Positions 1 through 11,570 of a stretch of DNA of 64,000 nucleotides are shown here, piece after piece. The stretch covers positions 50,795,633 through 50,859,632 of the forward strand of contig OX393550.1 of NCBI GenBank assembly GCA_947650365.1, read 5' to 3'. This DNA is from Chamaelirium japonicum (Eukaryota; Streptophyta; Magnoliopsida; Liliales; Melanthiaceae). The notes under the pieces were generated by a model. It was not told where the DNA came from, made no database searches, and saw only the letters and a program-made list of their open reading frames with translations. How positions within the stretch are numbered: the first letter of the stretch is position 1; the number at the start of each line of letters is the position of its first letter. The position numbers and the translations under genes were made by a program.

Positions 1-1002
1 TCTTGATGAAGGCTTATTTAAGCTCAATGTAACCTCTTTCAATAATGATAATAAAATATCTTCTTCTGCTTACTTGTGTGATTCTTTTGATCTGTGGCAT
101 GCTAGACTAGGACACGTTAACTCTAAAACCCTTAAAAGGTTAGTTAACTTAGGTAGTGTACCTAAATGTGTTCCATCCTCAAATGGAAAGTGTGGCATAT
201 GCGTAGAGGCTAAATATGCCAAGAAACCTTTTAAGAGTGTAGAGCGTAGCCTAGAAACCCTAGACTTGATCCACTCAGACGTGTGCGACCTTAAAGGTTA
301 CACTACGAGAGGAGGGAACAAGTACTTCATCACATTTATTGATGATTGTTCCAGACATTGTTCAATCTTTCTCCTTAAGAGTAAGGACGAGAGCTTGTCC
401 AAATTTAAATCCTATAAGTCTGAGATAGAAAACCAGTTAGGGAAGAGGATCAAAGTCCTTAGGTCGGACAGAGGAGGTGAATATGAGTTCGGAGAATTCA
501 CTAAATTTTGTGAAGACAACGGTATAATTCATCAGACCACTGCTCCATATTCCTCTCAGTCTAATGGAGTAGCTGAGAGGAAGAACAGGACCTTAAAGGA
601 CATGGTCAATGCCATGATGATCAGTTCAGGGGTACCTACGAACCTGTGGGGGGAAGCTGTGCTCTCAGCAGCACATGTTCTTAATAGAATCCCATTTAAG
701 GAATCTGAGCAGACTCCTTATGAGATTCTGAGAGGTAGTAAGCCATCCTATAAATACCTCAAAGTGTGGGGTTGTTTAGCGAAGGTATCCATACCTAACC
801 CTAAGAGGACCAAGCTAGGTCCTAAAACAGTTGACTCTGTATTCATAGGATATGCCCAGAACAGTAGTGCGTATAGGTTTTTAGTAATCCATTCTGAAAA
901 CCCATACATAGATGATAATACCATCATCGAGACTAGGGATGCCGAATTTTTTGAAAATCGGTTTCCTTATAGAGAGAGGTCTGAAAAACCTCAAGAGCCC
1001 AG
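1..1002 (+). mobile_element. Ty1/copia retrotransposon fragment (pre-integrase zinc finger and integrase core)
   Basis: The plus strand encodes a GAG-pre-integrase segment (LWHARLGHVNSKTL, then paired Cys in GKCGICVEAK) followed by a retroviral-type integrase core. Landmarks are LIHSDVC, VLRSDRGGEYE and SNGVAERKNRTL, which carry the acidic catalytic positions of the family, and a C-terminal VWGC/FIGY region typical of copia integrases. The element enters from beyond the left edge and runs into the assembly gap, so its ends, LTRs and RT/RNase H are not visible. The order of domains fits Ty1/copia and not gypsy. The lineage within copia is not decided. Confidence 0.9.
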
Positions 1003-1502
1003 NNNNNNNNNNNNNNNNNNNNNNNNNNNNNNNNNNNNNNNNNNNNNNNNNNNNNNNNNNNNNNNNNNNNNNNNNNNNNNNNNNNNNNNNNNNNNNNNNN
1101 NNNNNNNNNNNNNNNNNNNNNNNNNNNNNNNNNNNNNNNNNNNNNNNNNNNNNNNNNNNNNNNNNNNNNNNNNNNNNNNNNNNNNNNNNNNNNNNNNNNN
1201 NNNNNNNNNNNNNNNNNNNNNNNNNNNNNNNNNNNNNNNNNNNNNNNNNNNNNNNNNNNNNNNNNNNNNNNNNNNNNNNNNNNNNNNNNNNNNNNNNNNN
1301 NNNNNNNNNNNNNNNNNNNNNNNNNNNNNNNNNNNNNNNNNNNNNNNNNNNNNNNNNNNNNNNNNNNNNNNNNNNNNNNNNNNNNNNNNNNNNNNNNNNN
1401 NNNNNNNNNNNNNNNNNNNNNNNNNNNNNNNNNNNNNNNNNNNNNNNNNNNNNNNNNNNNNNNNNNNNNNNNNNNNNNNNNNNNNNNNNNNNNNNNNNNN
1501 NN
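1003..1502. other. Assembly gap (500 N)
   Basis: Exactly 500 N bases. The round number suggests a scaffolding placeholder of unknown true size. Any open frame running across it is meaningless. Confidence 0.99.
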
Positions 1503-1770
1503 GGGCTAATCCCAAACCTTGGGGGATTCACGATACCCCTAGGCATGGGTTTTGGCGTTTTTTTTTTAAAGTAGGCTAAGAAGCAAGAAGTAAAAGACAT
1601 ATTGCCATCCATGAATTCTCTCGTTGGAAGTCTTACTCGGTGGATGTTCTTTTTGCACCTATTGAGAGGGGATGTGAAAGAATGCCATGTGCAGCTTTCT
1701 TTAGTTTTGCCAATTGATCGTAGCCCTTTGCTTCCTAAATAGTTCTTTTTCTTGTAATCGGAGTTCGTCA
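1503..1770. other. Unassigned sequence right of the gap
   Basis: AT-rich with a short T run. I see no recognisable gene or element end here, and continuity with the copia fragment left of the gap cannot be judged. Confidence 0.4.
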
Positions 1771-1774
1771 AAGG

Positions 1775-2200
1775 TTCGATGTGTGCATTATCCTCCCTAA
1801 AAAAATCCTCCAATGGCTGAATTTCTTGTATTTTCCGATTCTCTTCGATCTTTTCCAGATTTTTGATGGTTGGAGATTTGGATTTTGCTCTCCAGCCACC
1901 GACGAACCAACCTCCTTATGGAACGAGCTTTCGCCCGAAGAGACGAGCCTTGAGTGGGTCCGGTGGTACAATTCCACCGATTGGAAATCGGAGCATTGAG
2001 CTCGTGATCTTGGTCCACGCTTCCTCGATCCAAAATGTTCCCTTCCCGGTATGAGCGCTACTTGGTAGGTCGAGAAGTATTGGACAGTGATCGCTGCCAA
2101 CTGCAGGAAGGTGATATGTGGCCGTCTTGGGGAAGGGACCCATCCCCCAGATTGGGTCCGTCATAGCTCGATCTAGTCTCTCCTAATCCTCAGTGTTGCG
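1775..2200 (-). mobile_element. LINE (L1-type non-LTR retrotransposon) endonuclease fragment
   Basis: On the minus strand the translation holds ERLDRAMTDPIW (about 2150-2190) followed by HLPAVGSDHCPILLDL (about 2085-2125). This pair, RLDRa...W then SDHcPill, is the C-terminal signature of the apurinic-type endonuclease of plant L1 LINEs; the SDH motif is part of its active site. A spaced FWIEEAWTKI follows, as usual just after the endonuclease. The frame is interrupted (a stop lies just before the ERLDRA block and the frame is lost downstream). Reverse transcriptase is absent, so this is a short dead fragment. Confidence 0.75.
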
Positions 2201-2324
2201 TTTGGTCTTTTGACGCTATGATCCGATGCCACGTCAATCGGGCTAACCATTCGGGACTGGGTTCTTTCTATTCATGGCCCTCCAGCAACATTAAAATTGG
2301 AAATATTACATATGAAAAATAATA

Positions 2325-2477
2325 TTCAACCAGACAAAAAGAATTACATCCTCTTTCCGGATGAGATCAGAGTCATCCGTTGCATCCAGACCCGACCAGT
2401 GAATTGCACTCAGCCGCGACTAGCAGCCAACAGTGATAGGGTCTGTGTAGACTCTGTAACTCTTTTGTCTGGTTGAA
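2325..2477. mobile_element. Stowaway-sized MITE with TA target duplication
   Basis: A 153-bp unit with imperfect terminal inverted repeats of about 24 bp (left begins TTCAACCAGACAAAAAGA, the reverse complement of the right begins TTCAACCAGACAAAAGAG), flanked by TA on both sides (2323-2324 and 2478-2479). Size and TA duplication fit a Tc1/mariner-type MITE. It lies about 90 bp beyond the stop codon of the SIS gene, so it may sit in or near that gene's 3' UTR. Confidence 0.7.
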
Positions 2478-2568
2478 TACAGAAGCAGAGGCTAAAACAT
2501 GGCATTTCGTCAAACACAACGCGAGCCACCAGATTAGACACGTGGCGCGCCCTTTCAATCAGATCTCT

Positions 2569-3207
2569 CTATTCGAGGTTGGTGTGGCGAGACCGGAGCT
2601 GGCCCGGGGTCCGGCCGAGCACCTCCGCCAGCCGCAGCACCACCATCTCGAACAGCACGAACATCGCCCCCTCGTACAGGCTCCCCATCGGAAGCCTCAC
2701 CCCAGCCCGCGGACCCCCGCCGGGGGGCTCCCCGTCCTCCTCGCCGTCCGCCATGGTCTGCGCTGGCAGGTACGCGACCGCGTCCGCGCACCGGCGCGCA
2801 TCGCTCGTCGAGGCCGGCCGCGCGGTGATGAGCGCCACGCGCGCCCCGCACGACTTGGCAACGCGGCAGATGGCGTCGACAGTGGAGAAGCCGCCGGGGC
2901 CGGCGGAGGCGAGGAGGAGGTCGCCGCGGGTGATGGGAGGGGTGGTGACGTCGCCGACGGCGTGGGCGGAGAAGCCGAGGTGGAAGAGGCGCATGCAGAG
3001 GGCCCTCAGCATCAGCCCCTCCCGGCCGACGCCGTGCACGAATACCCTCCCCGCCGTCGCGATCTCGCCCACCAGAACCTCCAGAGGAGGCGGGAGGCCC
3101 TCGCTGCCGTCCTCGGGGGACGGCGGCGGTGGGGCGGAAAAGACGGATCGGATCTGCTCGCAGATCTGTGATGCCATGGCGGCAGCGAGCTCCCTGTTAC
3201 CGCTCAT
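2569..3207 (-). CDS. SIS-domain sugar isomerase-like protein (phosphohexuloisomerase-type fold)
   Basis: Single-exon gene of 212 codons. The protein has one SIS (sugar isomerase) fold. Visible landmarks are the phosphosugar-loop region FVHGVGREGLMLRALCMRLF (about residues 55-75), TTPPITRGDLLLASAGPGGFS (about 88-108) and the helix MGSLYEGAMFVLFEMVVLRL near the C-terminus, ending RSRHTNLE. As I recall, this arrangement and the ending match a small plant SIS family (Arabidopsis At5g52190 type) related to bacterial and archaeal 6-phospho-3-hexuloisomerase; the plant reaction is, to my knowledge, not established. A Pro/Gly-rich acidic insert near residues 150-165 is not conserved in my memory. The ATG is the first in frame, and an ATATATAAG-like box lies about 50 bp upstream. 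Very GC-rich compared with its surroundings. No transit peptide is obvious. Confidence 0.9.
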   Translation of the reverse strand: MSGNRELAAAMASQICEQIRSVFSAPPPPSPEDGSEGLPPPLEVLVGEIATAGRVFVHGVGREGLMLRALCMRLFHLGFSAHAVGDVTTPPITRGDLLLASAGPGGFSTVDAICRVAKSCGARVALITARPASTSDARRCADAVAYLPAQTMADGEEDGEPPGGGPRAGVRLPMGSLYEGAMFVLFEMVVLRLAEVLGRTPGQLRSRHTNLE

Positions 3208-3249
3208 TGTTTATCTTCAAGTCACTGGTTCCGATATAACCTCATGTTC

Positions 3250-3262
3250 TCTGAATATATAA
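3250..3262 (-). promoter_or_regulatory. Probable TATA box of the SIS gene
   Basis: On the minus strand the sequence reads CACTTATATATTC about 45-55 bp upstream of the start codon, a plausible TATA element with a short 5' leader. Placement only; no transcript data. Confidence 0.45.
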
Positions 3263-3265
3263 GTG

Positions 3266-3885
3266 AAAGCCACAGCCGTTCATCAAATATAAATGGACGG
3301 TTGTGAATTCGGGAATAATTTCGGCGAGGGGCCGAAATACGGAGTTCGAAAAAATAAATCATAAATTTTTTTCCCTATATTACATTAGCTATTTCACGTA
3401 AATGGATATTAAAATATTTATTTGGTAGGATACGGAATAATTCGGAGAACAATTTGTTTTGCTTTTAAGTTTGTGAATTATTCATTATTTTTTTAAAAAA
3501 ATTGAAGAGTGTTGTTACTATGTATAGCTCCAACTTCATAAGAGCATCCTAAACCGATTCTTTTATTTTAGTAAGATTTCCATTTTGATAGAACAACCTA
3601 TTGAAGAGTTTCACCTCGCCCTCCCCATCCCTTCCTCACTGCTCTGACCTATCGTGTCTGTCTTCCTCTCCTTTTACTCCTCTTGACCGCCTTTCATAAT
3701 TCCTCTTTCCTTTATTTTTCCTCTTACTCCTCTCCTTCCTTCTCCTTCTCCTGCTCTCTCTCTCTCCCCCCCCCCCCCCCCCCCCCCCCCCGCGTCTTCC
3801 TTTTCCTCCTAGCCCTCCGCACTCCCCTCTTTTATTTTAAAGAATGATTATATTAAAATCTAGGGGGGGGGGGGGTTGCATATTA
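3266..3885. other. Intergenic, CT-rich with long C run
   Basis: Upstream flank of the SIS gene. It holds a pyrimidine-rich stretch (3640-3830) with a run of 26 C at 3766-3791 and, on the same strand, a G run near 3864-3875. No coding potential seen. Confidence 0.6.
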
Positions 3886-3890
3886 AGGCT

Positions 3891-4571
3891 TGTAATACCC
3901 GATATGTTTAATTTCGGAGCAGCCCAATTTTATTTTTTATTATTATATGGTTGCTAAAATTAATTGATTCGATTTCGCCTTTATGATTGTCGATGGTGTG
4001 TGTTTGAACATGAGATTGACCGGACAGTGGGCCCTGGGTCCTGGTCGCGAGGCGACATTGGAAGAGTAGTTACACGGGCAGGTGTGCACGTATATCAATG
4101 CATGATATGCATAGTAATATAATTAAAATATTAATAAAATGGTTATCGTGGTGAGTCTAGCGGATCCGACGAGATTCGTGTGTCGACTGATCACGGTGCG
4201 ATGCGGGTCCGGTGTGAGCGCGCTTGACCACTTTAAGAGTTAGAGAAAAAAAAAAAAAAAAAACTAAAACTAAAACAAAAACTAAAAACCCCAAACCCAG
4301 TTACCCCTCTCATTCTCTCTCTTTTTCTCTCTCCCTCTCCCTCTCATCTAACCCGAACCCGAACCTGACCCTGACCTTGACCCCATCATCCTAAACCCCC
4401 TCTCTCTCTCTCTCTCTTAAACCCATCCAAACAAAACTACTTAACCCACCCTATTCAGCCAACTCACTTCAACCAAACCCCAACCCAACTCAACCAACCC
4501 AACAGCCAACCTTCTCTCTCTCAATCTCTCTTTCTCTCTCAAACCCAAATCCGAACTCAGCCCCAACCCCA

Positions 4572-4637
<66 letters not shown>

Positions 4638-7600
4638 CACCACTCTCGGATCTCTTTCTCTCTCCTGGATCCTTCCCCCTCACCCGATCCTACTCTCTCT
4701 CGGATCCCTCATCTTCTCCCTCGGATTCCCCCCCTCCCTCTCTCAAACCCGATCCTATCTGACCCGTCAACCGCCCCCACACCATCCCGTCACCCCCTTT
4801 CTCCCATCACCTCCCCTGATCTCCGCTGCTCTCCCCAACCACCCGATCCCCCGAATCCCGCCGCTGCCGCCGCCCCCGGATCCCGCCCCGAATCCCGCCG
4901 GTCGCCGCCCCTCCCCTCCCTTTTAAAACCCCATGCCAGCCCCCTCCCCCTTCCCTCCTTCAGCCCCTCTCCCCCATCCTCAGCCCGACCCCCTCACTCC
5001 CTGTCTCCGAGCCCTTTCTTTCCCTCTGATCTCCCTCTCTCCCTCCAGATCTGCTCCTCTCTCTTGTGGTGTTTGGCGTGCCGCAGCCGGAGCAGAGGTG
5101 GCTGGCGCCGGAAAGGAGCAAGGAGGAGGAGGAGCCAGCCGCAGCCGACAGCCCCTCCCCCTTGAGCAGCACAGCCCGACCCCCTAATGCTTCCCGGTCT
5201 CTCGCTTGCCCCCTGTGGTGTGCTGGGTGCCGGTCGTCGGAGGAGCTGCCGGAGCCGACGGATCTCCCTCGACTGAATGGTCAGCCCCTCCCTTGTTCCT
5301 GTTTTCTTTTCTTTTCTTTTCTTTGTGTGAATCTGGCCGACCCAACTCCAGTGGGCTTTGCCCTGTTGCAACCATAACTGCCGGCCCGGTGGTCGGCGGT
5401 TGTGCAACCAATGAAGCTCGACCAAGCCCGGCCAGGCCCCTTGGGCTGACGACCACATGTCGAACCAACCACCAAGCCAGCAGCCCTTTTATTTCATTTT
5501 GCTACGACCCATCGCAGCATCATCCCTTTCGAGTGACGTTGTCATCGGCCCAAGGTGGGCGATCGCCAAATGGCGGCCAAGTGCTGCCTAACCACGGTCG
5601 ACCTTTCGGTTTGTGGTCGATCACAATAACACCTTCCCCTTTTGGGTGATGACGATGTTTACGACTCCGCACGAGTCGAAGACAATCATTGGAAATTGAC
5701 TAACGCAGCTCTTGACCTTCGAGAATTTTCCCTTCTTTTCTTTGGCCGGATCATAAGAAAGATAAGGGTAAACTATTAATGGTAATATTTTAGTCCTATC
5801 AAATTGTTAAGCCCCGTATCCTTTTAATAGCGATGCCATTGTACCCTGGCACAAGCTGCGATTGTGCCGCCTACCGGCTTTATCGGATTGTAGGCCTATA
5901 GCGGCCTCTATTTCCCCTTGTGTGCCAACTTTGCAAAATCCGGAAATCGATCGGGCAAGACGCATTCCCTATTGCCAACCAGAGCGTCGGCTCGGTGAGG
6001 CTTAACAACTTGTCTTTGCAACCCGACCGTATCCGCACCCAAGCCCGAGATCATATCGGGCGGAATGATGAATCGAACCCGATCTTGACCTGAATCCACA
6101 CCTTGGTAGTAAGGCCGAAGGCTCTTCGGAGCACAAGGCACGTTAGTAGTAGCGCCGACGCGGGTGCGACCGTTTAGGCATAGTAGTATAGTTGAGCCGT
6201 AGCACGATTCTTCGCATCGGCAATGCCGACTAACTGAGACTGTAGCATCGTTATGCGTGCCGGTAGACCGGCGTCCGTTGATGCCGAAAATTCTCGACTC
6301 GGCCAACTCGGCCCTAAACCCGTATTACTTGGTAGCAAACATTGACCATGGGTCCGCTATGTGTGAATTTGGCAGTGCGTAACCGGGACGATCCAGTCGT
6401 AGATGGAGCAGAGACGGATCAAGAGCAGTTAACGAGAGTTTGTGCGGGATCGACAACCAGGTGACATCTACTCCCCTTCCCGTGGTCTTTGATAGTGGGA
6501 AATGAGAACAACTAGAATAGGTGTCCATGGTACTGCATGCGGGTCCCGCCGGGTATCCCCGCATGTGGTCACGCGGACCCCTCTTTGCATGCGAAGTCGC
6601 GAGTCCGGTGACGCATGCTTTAAAATATTATTAAAATAAGTATGCTTTAAAATATTAATAAAATAATCATGCTTTATAATATTAATAAAATAATCATAAT
6701 TGTTGCATGGACACCGTAATTAGGTATTTCCCTCAAATTAAAATATAATTTGATTAAATAATAATTATCGGGGCCCACCCTCCTGAGTGGAGTGTGGAGA
6801 CCCGGGAACACGGGAATACGGGCGAGAGTAATTTAAGTTTATTGTGATGCATGGGTTGCGAGAGCAGTACGGGACCAGGGTTAAAACGTTGCAAATCATT
6901 AATTAACGCATGTACCTTTTTGTCTGTCTCGATATATTTTTAAAAGTAGTTATCCACTGTGTTGAGTTTTTGATATTTTTTAATAATGGAATATGGTAAT
7001 CTATATTGTGGAAAGATTGGACCCCGTGCGCGCAAGGGCCGTGAACCACCCTGTGCGCACCAGCTGAAGATCAGTAGGCTAGGGGGTTACGGGCAGGATT
7101 GTGGTAAAGCCAATAGGTGGTGCCCTCGAAGAGGGATTGGCCTAGCAATCCTGTCCCGGGGTAGTTGAAGCCCCCAAGGAAAGCAAGTTGGGCGGTAGAG
7201 CTCCACCGTGAAAGACGGGAAACCCCTTATGATCATATGGGTGACTTTGCGCATGGTGTCGGAGTATGCGCGGCGAGAGAGTTGGCCCTCTACATCGAAA
7301 TAAAAGGCCCTATAGTAATGCCCGACCGGGGGCAGGATGAACAAAATATCCGGGGTTCACATTAGGATAGATATTTTATATGATTACTAATTGACAAGTA
7401 TGGAGTCTTACTGTTGAATTGTGGAATTCCAGAGCATTGACAAATCTGGTAACATTTAGATGATCTTTTTGTTTAAATAGTTTACTGTAAAATATTGAGT
7501 GAACTTTATGTTAGACAATCTAGTGACAGTAGGTATTGCATGTGAACATAGACTGCTGGTAGGATTAGGGTTTTCAACTGTAAATATTTTATATTATGTA

Positions 7601-8412
7601 ATAGGACTGCTAAAATTAATTCAATTAGCTCGGTTGTCTCATAGTATTAAAGACTATTAGATGTCACTAGCCATTAATTTGGCTAATCTCCCAATTTCCC
7701 ATTGGGGGCTACTCTTTCCCACGAGTAGACTCTCTTGCAGGTTCGGAGGTTCAGAAGTAGCAATGGGGAGGCTCGAGGCAGAGTTAGGGTTGCAGTAGTG
7801 TCATGTCTTTAGTTTGTCATCTTGTAGTCTTTCCTTATTCTGGCATTGTAATCAATTGGATAAATATTAGAGCTATCTAGTCTTAGTGTTTTGAGATACT
7901 TAGTGGCAAGATCCAGCTGAATTATTTTGGGTAGGCCTCTCCTCAAGGCCCCAAGCCTAGGATAGCTCATAATAAAATATAAATTTTAAAGTGACTTAAT
8001 TGACTAGCCCTGTAGATAGGATCTCTAAACCGGTGCCCGAGTGCTACAGAGTGGGCGAGGCTAATCGGCTCGCCATTAGAGGCTTGAGTCTCGTGCTCCC
8101 TTAAGAGGGACTTCTGTCAGCATGTGGGGCACCGGCTGGCCGCACATGCTGAGAGGATAACCCGGTTGAAGGCCGAGCGTGATCATCTCTCTGTCGACAA
8201 AAATTTTACCTCTCTTTTAAAACAAAAATGTTTTCATGAAAACCAAGTTTTAAAATACCCCTTGTTTCTCCCTCCTCATTCTTCTTCATTCTTGAGAGAG
8301 TAGAAGCCCTGTGAGAGGCCCTAATTGGAGTAGACAGTTGACCAAACCCAAATCCCTTGGTTTTTCTCACTTCACACCCCAGGGATCGGTTCCGGATTTC
8401 TGGGGCGTGACA
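3891..8412 (-). mobile_element. Large solo LTR (4.5 kb), family 1 copy A
   Basis: The unit starts TGTAATACCC and ends GGGGCGTGACA and is flanked by the perfect 5-bp duplication AGGCT (3886-3890 and 8413-8417). It has no internal genes or second terminal repeat, so it reads as a solo LTR left by recombination. It is homologous along its length, inverted, to 52777-56955; for example 7160-7360 matches 53836-54040 and 7690-7740 matches 53480-53530. I assign minus orientation because copy B has a TATATAAA box in the opposite sense, and the matching spot here reads TTTTAAAAGGG on the minus strand near 4918-4930. LTRs of this size starting TGTCACGCCCC and ending GTTACA recall Del/Tekay chromoviruses; that is inference. 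Confidence 0.85.
4400..4640. repeat. CT microsatellites inside solo LTR copy A
   Basis: Several (CT)n tracts, the longest about 4568-4634, in a C/T-rich block of the LTR. A run of A (4245-4262) precedes it. Confidence 0.85.
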
Positions 8413-9438
8413 AGGCTATACTTAGGATAAGCAAGCATTAGGTAAAAATGCTCCAAACATATAGAGTTCAAAACATTGGCGCATCATATTCTTCATAATA
8501 CATAGCCCATATGAAAAGCACACACAAAGCCAAAAAAAACAAAGCAAAGATCAGGGGGGGTAAGAGATGTGCGCACGATGAGAAACCAGGTACCCCATCA
8601 TGCACACAAAATTCTACTTGCTAGAAATGTGCACACGGTGTGCGTGATGGGGTCATTGTGCGCAAGATCTATCTAATCCATCTCTACTTGACTCTAATGT
8701 CAATCATGTGTCCCCATGATTTTACGCATGATGGGTTTATCGTGTGCACGCCCTACGTCGGTCTTTATGGGTATAGAAACCCAACAATCTCCCCCTCCAG
8801 ATCTATGAAGGGAAGAAACAGCTCCAACTGATCAGTCCATATTCATGAGCCCGCGATAGAGCTCATACTTATGCTTGGTGATCATCTAGGTCGATCATCA
8901 TGTCTGATGGATTCTTGTTCGTATGTATCTTAACAAAATGCAATGACTCCTTTTGCAAATCATCACGGATCCAATAGTAGCGCACATTAATAAAGTTGGT
9001 GTGCTCGTGAAAAGTTAGATTCTTGCTTAGCTCAATTGTAATGGAAACCACTTTATCCATGGAAGTTCCTTTCATGCTTCAGTATAGTAATGTACTCGGC
9101 TTCAGTCATCGATAATACCACGCACTTCTGGAGCTTTGACTGCCAAGAAGCAACTCCCCCTACTAATGTAAAGACGTAACCTGAAGTTGATCTCATGTTA
9201 TCCAAGTCTCCTGCCATGTCTGAGTTTGTATACACTTCAAGAACTAGTTTCTCACTGCCAAAGCATAATTCCATCTTTAAAGTACTTTTCAAGTACCTCA
9301 AGATATCCACTTGGTAGTTTCTCAGTTCTGCTTGATAAGATTCTCTAGATACTTACTCATCGTACCAACCACATAAGTAATATCTAATATCGTATAGATC
9401 ATGGCATACATCAAAATCTTAGCCTCTATCTTAGCCTT

Positions 9439-9959
9439 TGTGGGTACAAAAATTGGCTAAGGCTTTTGGTTGGCCCACAGGCCCATGACCCATCAACAAG
9501 CAGGCCAATAGAGGTCAAAATCTCCAGAAACCCATAAGGACTGCCCTTGGCTCAACAGTAGGCTAGCAGAGGCCCGCGAGGACAACTCGTGGCCTATTCA
9601 GAGACCCGCACATGGATCAATCACAGGTCGTCACGTGAACTAATCGCAGCTTGCCATGTCAGCACAGGTGGTTATGGTAGGCTAACAGCTATAAATACAC
9701 TAGATGACAACAACAGAAGACTTTTTGGCCAGTTCAAACACTTGTAGCCTCACTGGAGTAGTAGGGCTCTACGTCCAGGCTAGTTGGATATGAGACCACA
9801 TCTCATTACCCAACCTTCTAGTTCTCTATCCCACATCGTTGTACAAGCCTTGGTTTGTCGAGGGATAGCTCAAATGTTTAAAAGAGATAGTGGATTCAAT
9901 GTTGTGCCTTACCACACAGAGACGTAGGCTTCAGTCGAACTTTGTTACCAACTCCTTGT

Positions 9960-10011
<52 letters not shown>

Positions 10012-10075
10012 TCCCTCTAATTCTAAATCAATTGATTGTTGGTAGAAAACTTGCACGACAAAAGAATCCCCCACA
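9439..10075 (+). mobile_element. Solo LTR (637 bp) inside the copia relic
   Basis: Ends are TGTGGG and CCCACA, a perfect 6-bp inverted pair, flanked by GCCTT (9434-9438) and ACCTT (10076-10080), a target duplication with one difference. A TATAAATA box lies at 9690-9697, and a (CT)n tract fills 9963-10007. No internal region is present, so it is a solo LTR. Family unknown. Confidence 0.65.
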
Positions 10076-10079
10076 ACCT

Positions 10080-10270
10080 TAAGATTTATATTATATATAT
10101 TGTCGCTAAAACTATTATATCGATGGCTATTTTTATTCCATCGATAATTAAAATCAGAAAAAGAATTTTAAAATAGAAGCTATTATACTGACGAATATTA
10201 TTATTATCGTTGGTAATAATCTCTATTTTACTGATGGTAAAAAAATTCTACCGGTAATAAACCTGTCTTT
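10080..10270. mobile_element. Possible degraded CACTA-type terminal region
   Basis: AT-rich sequence with repeated motifs of the type ATCGATGG, CCATCGATAA, ATCGTTGGTAATAA and CCGGTAATAAA on both strands. These resemble the subterminal repeats of the CACTA element at 59715-60189, but no clear CACTA ends are visible. Confidence 0.25.
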
Positions 10271-10952
10271 TGTTGTCCTACCATGGCTTCCTCACAAAAA
10301 CTGAAACATGGATGATTCTGATACTAGTTGTTAATGATTAGGCAACATACTAGCACAACAGAAACACCAGGATCACCATATGTCACACGATTGTGACGGG
10401 CCCAAAGACAAGAACGACCCAAGAATGAAATCGCTCCTAAAAACTTAAAACTCAACCAACCAACCACTACATATTATCAAGAGCAAGCAATACATACAAA
10501 ACAAACCACAAGCACAAAAAAGTGACACTTGGCTTACAAAAATTCGTCAAACTTACTTACGTCATCTCTCTACTCTAACGATTCCACTACATCAATCAAC
10601 AAGAGGAAACCGCTTAATACAAGTAATGATCTCACCTCAACCAAACTTCTACAAGAATCTTCAATCGACGAACAAGGGTTTCCTCCTCTTCGATTTCTAA
10701 AACAAACCATTGTTGATCTCTAGCCTCCAAGCCTCTCCAAGCCTATCCTAATTCAAAAAAGAGATTAAAGTTAGGATACACAACAAATAGAGCCATTATA
10801 TAAGAGCCCCTGGGCAAGTCATGCCCAAGAAGTCATGTGTATGATTCCTGTAGACCCAAGCCGTACATGCAGTGCGCAGGTGTGCGTGTGTGCACGATGG
10901 ATTCATCATGTGCATAACCTGTCTGGGCTTTCATGGGTATGGAAACCCAACA

Positions 10953-11566
10953 ATCTATACGTGTGGGTTTGGTTTGTGCCTAACTAGATCTCACTCATTC
11001 GGTTCAGATACCAAATCGGGAAACCAAACAACTCGACCAAAACTAGTTCATCAGTTAAACGGTCCCATAAAAATGATACCGAACCCGAACCCGAACCCGA
11101 ACCCGGGTTGATGTCCAAGTCCAAGAATCGGAGACAATTCGGGCTGTGTCTGGTTCCCCAAGTTGGTACACCCTACAAGTTAGGTGGTCCTAATTGGCTA
11201 CACAATGCACCACCCCACTTTGGGTGGTCCTCAAGCCATACATACGTCGCCATCGGCCAAAGAATCCATGCACTTCCCGACGGTGGCGGACGCACACTTG
11301 GAAGTCCGATGGGTCCGATCCATCCATCTATGAACAGAGATACTTGTGTTGTGACCATCATATCTCTGGCACCCAAATAGGGCTCCAAGGCTATAGAAAT
11401 TGACGTCTCCTGTGCTTTTCTTTCCTTAAGGGTGCAATTCTTAGCACCCACGGCAGTGAGTGACATTCCCTCTTCCCTGCAACCAGGATGATGACTCTTT
11501 CTGGTCCAGCCTTTCACCACTAGGAAATTTTCGAATTTTAATATTTCTTTCTTTTTTTGTGTTTGT
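10953..11566. other. Unassigned intergenic sequence
   Basis: Contains a short (AACCCG)n tract at 11084-11106. It may be a remnant of a hAT-like small element, but I see no matching ends. No gene recognised. Confidence 0.4.
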
Positions 11567-11570
11567 CTGT

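Larger units (their letters stand above)
8413..10952 (-). mobile_element. Ty1/copia relic with both LTRs partly present, minus strand
   Basis: A deleted copia element read from right to left. The right LTR is about 10329-10952, starting TGTTGGGTTTC and ending CATTAACA on the minus strand, with a TATATAA box at about 10797-10804. It is followed by a weak match to the tRNA-iMet primer site (AGTATCAGA, about 10317-10327). The only coding part left is RNase H with the end of RT (about 8870-9430), including the ADxxxxxSTSGY region typical of copia RNase H. A polypurine tract (GGAGGGGGAGAT, about 8787-8800) precedes the left LTR, whose U3 starts TGTTGGGTTTC at 8786. The left LTR is interrupted by solo LTR copy A, and another solo LTR sits inside. 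Old and broken beyond function: most of gag and pol is gone, with several breaks in what remains. Confidence 0.7.

Noticed and set aside
881-1813. Open frames running across the N gap on both strands
   Set aside because: They exist only because N codons are read as X.
2473-3262. Plus-strand open frames over the SIS gene
   Set aside because: Shadows of a GC-rich minus-strand gene; the minus frame carries the conserved protein.
4933-5650. Several Pro/Ser/Arg-rich frames on both strands
   Set aside because: GC-rich and CT-rich LTR sequence; no domain, and the inverted copy at 55000-56000 does not keep them.
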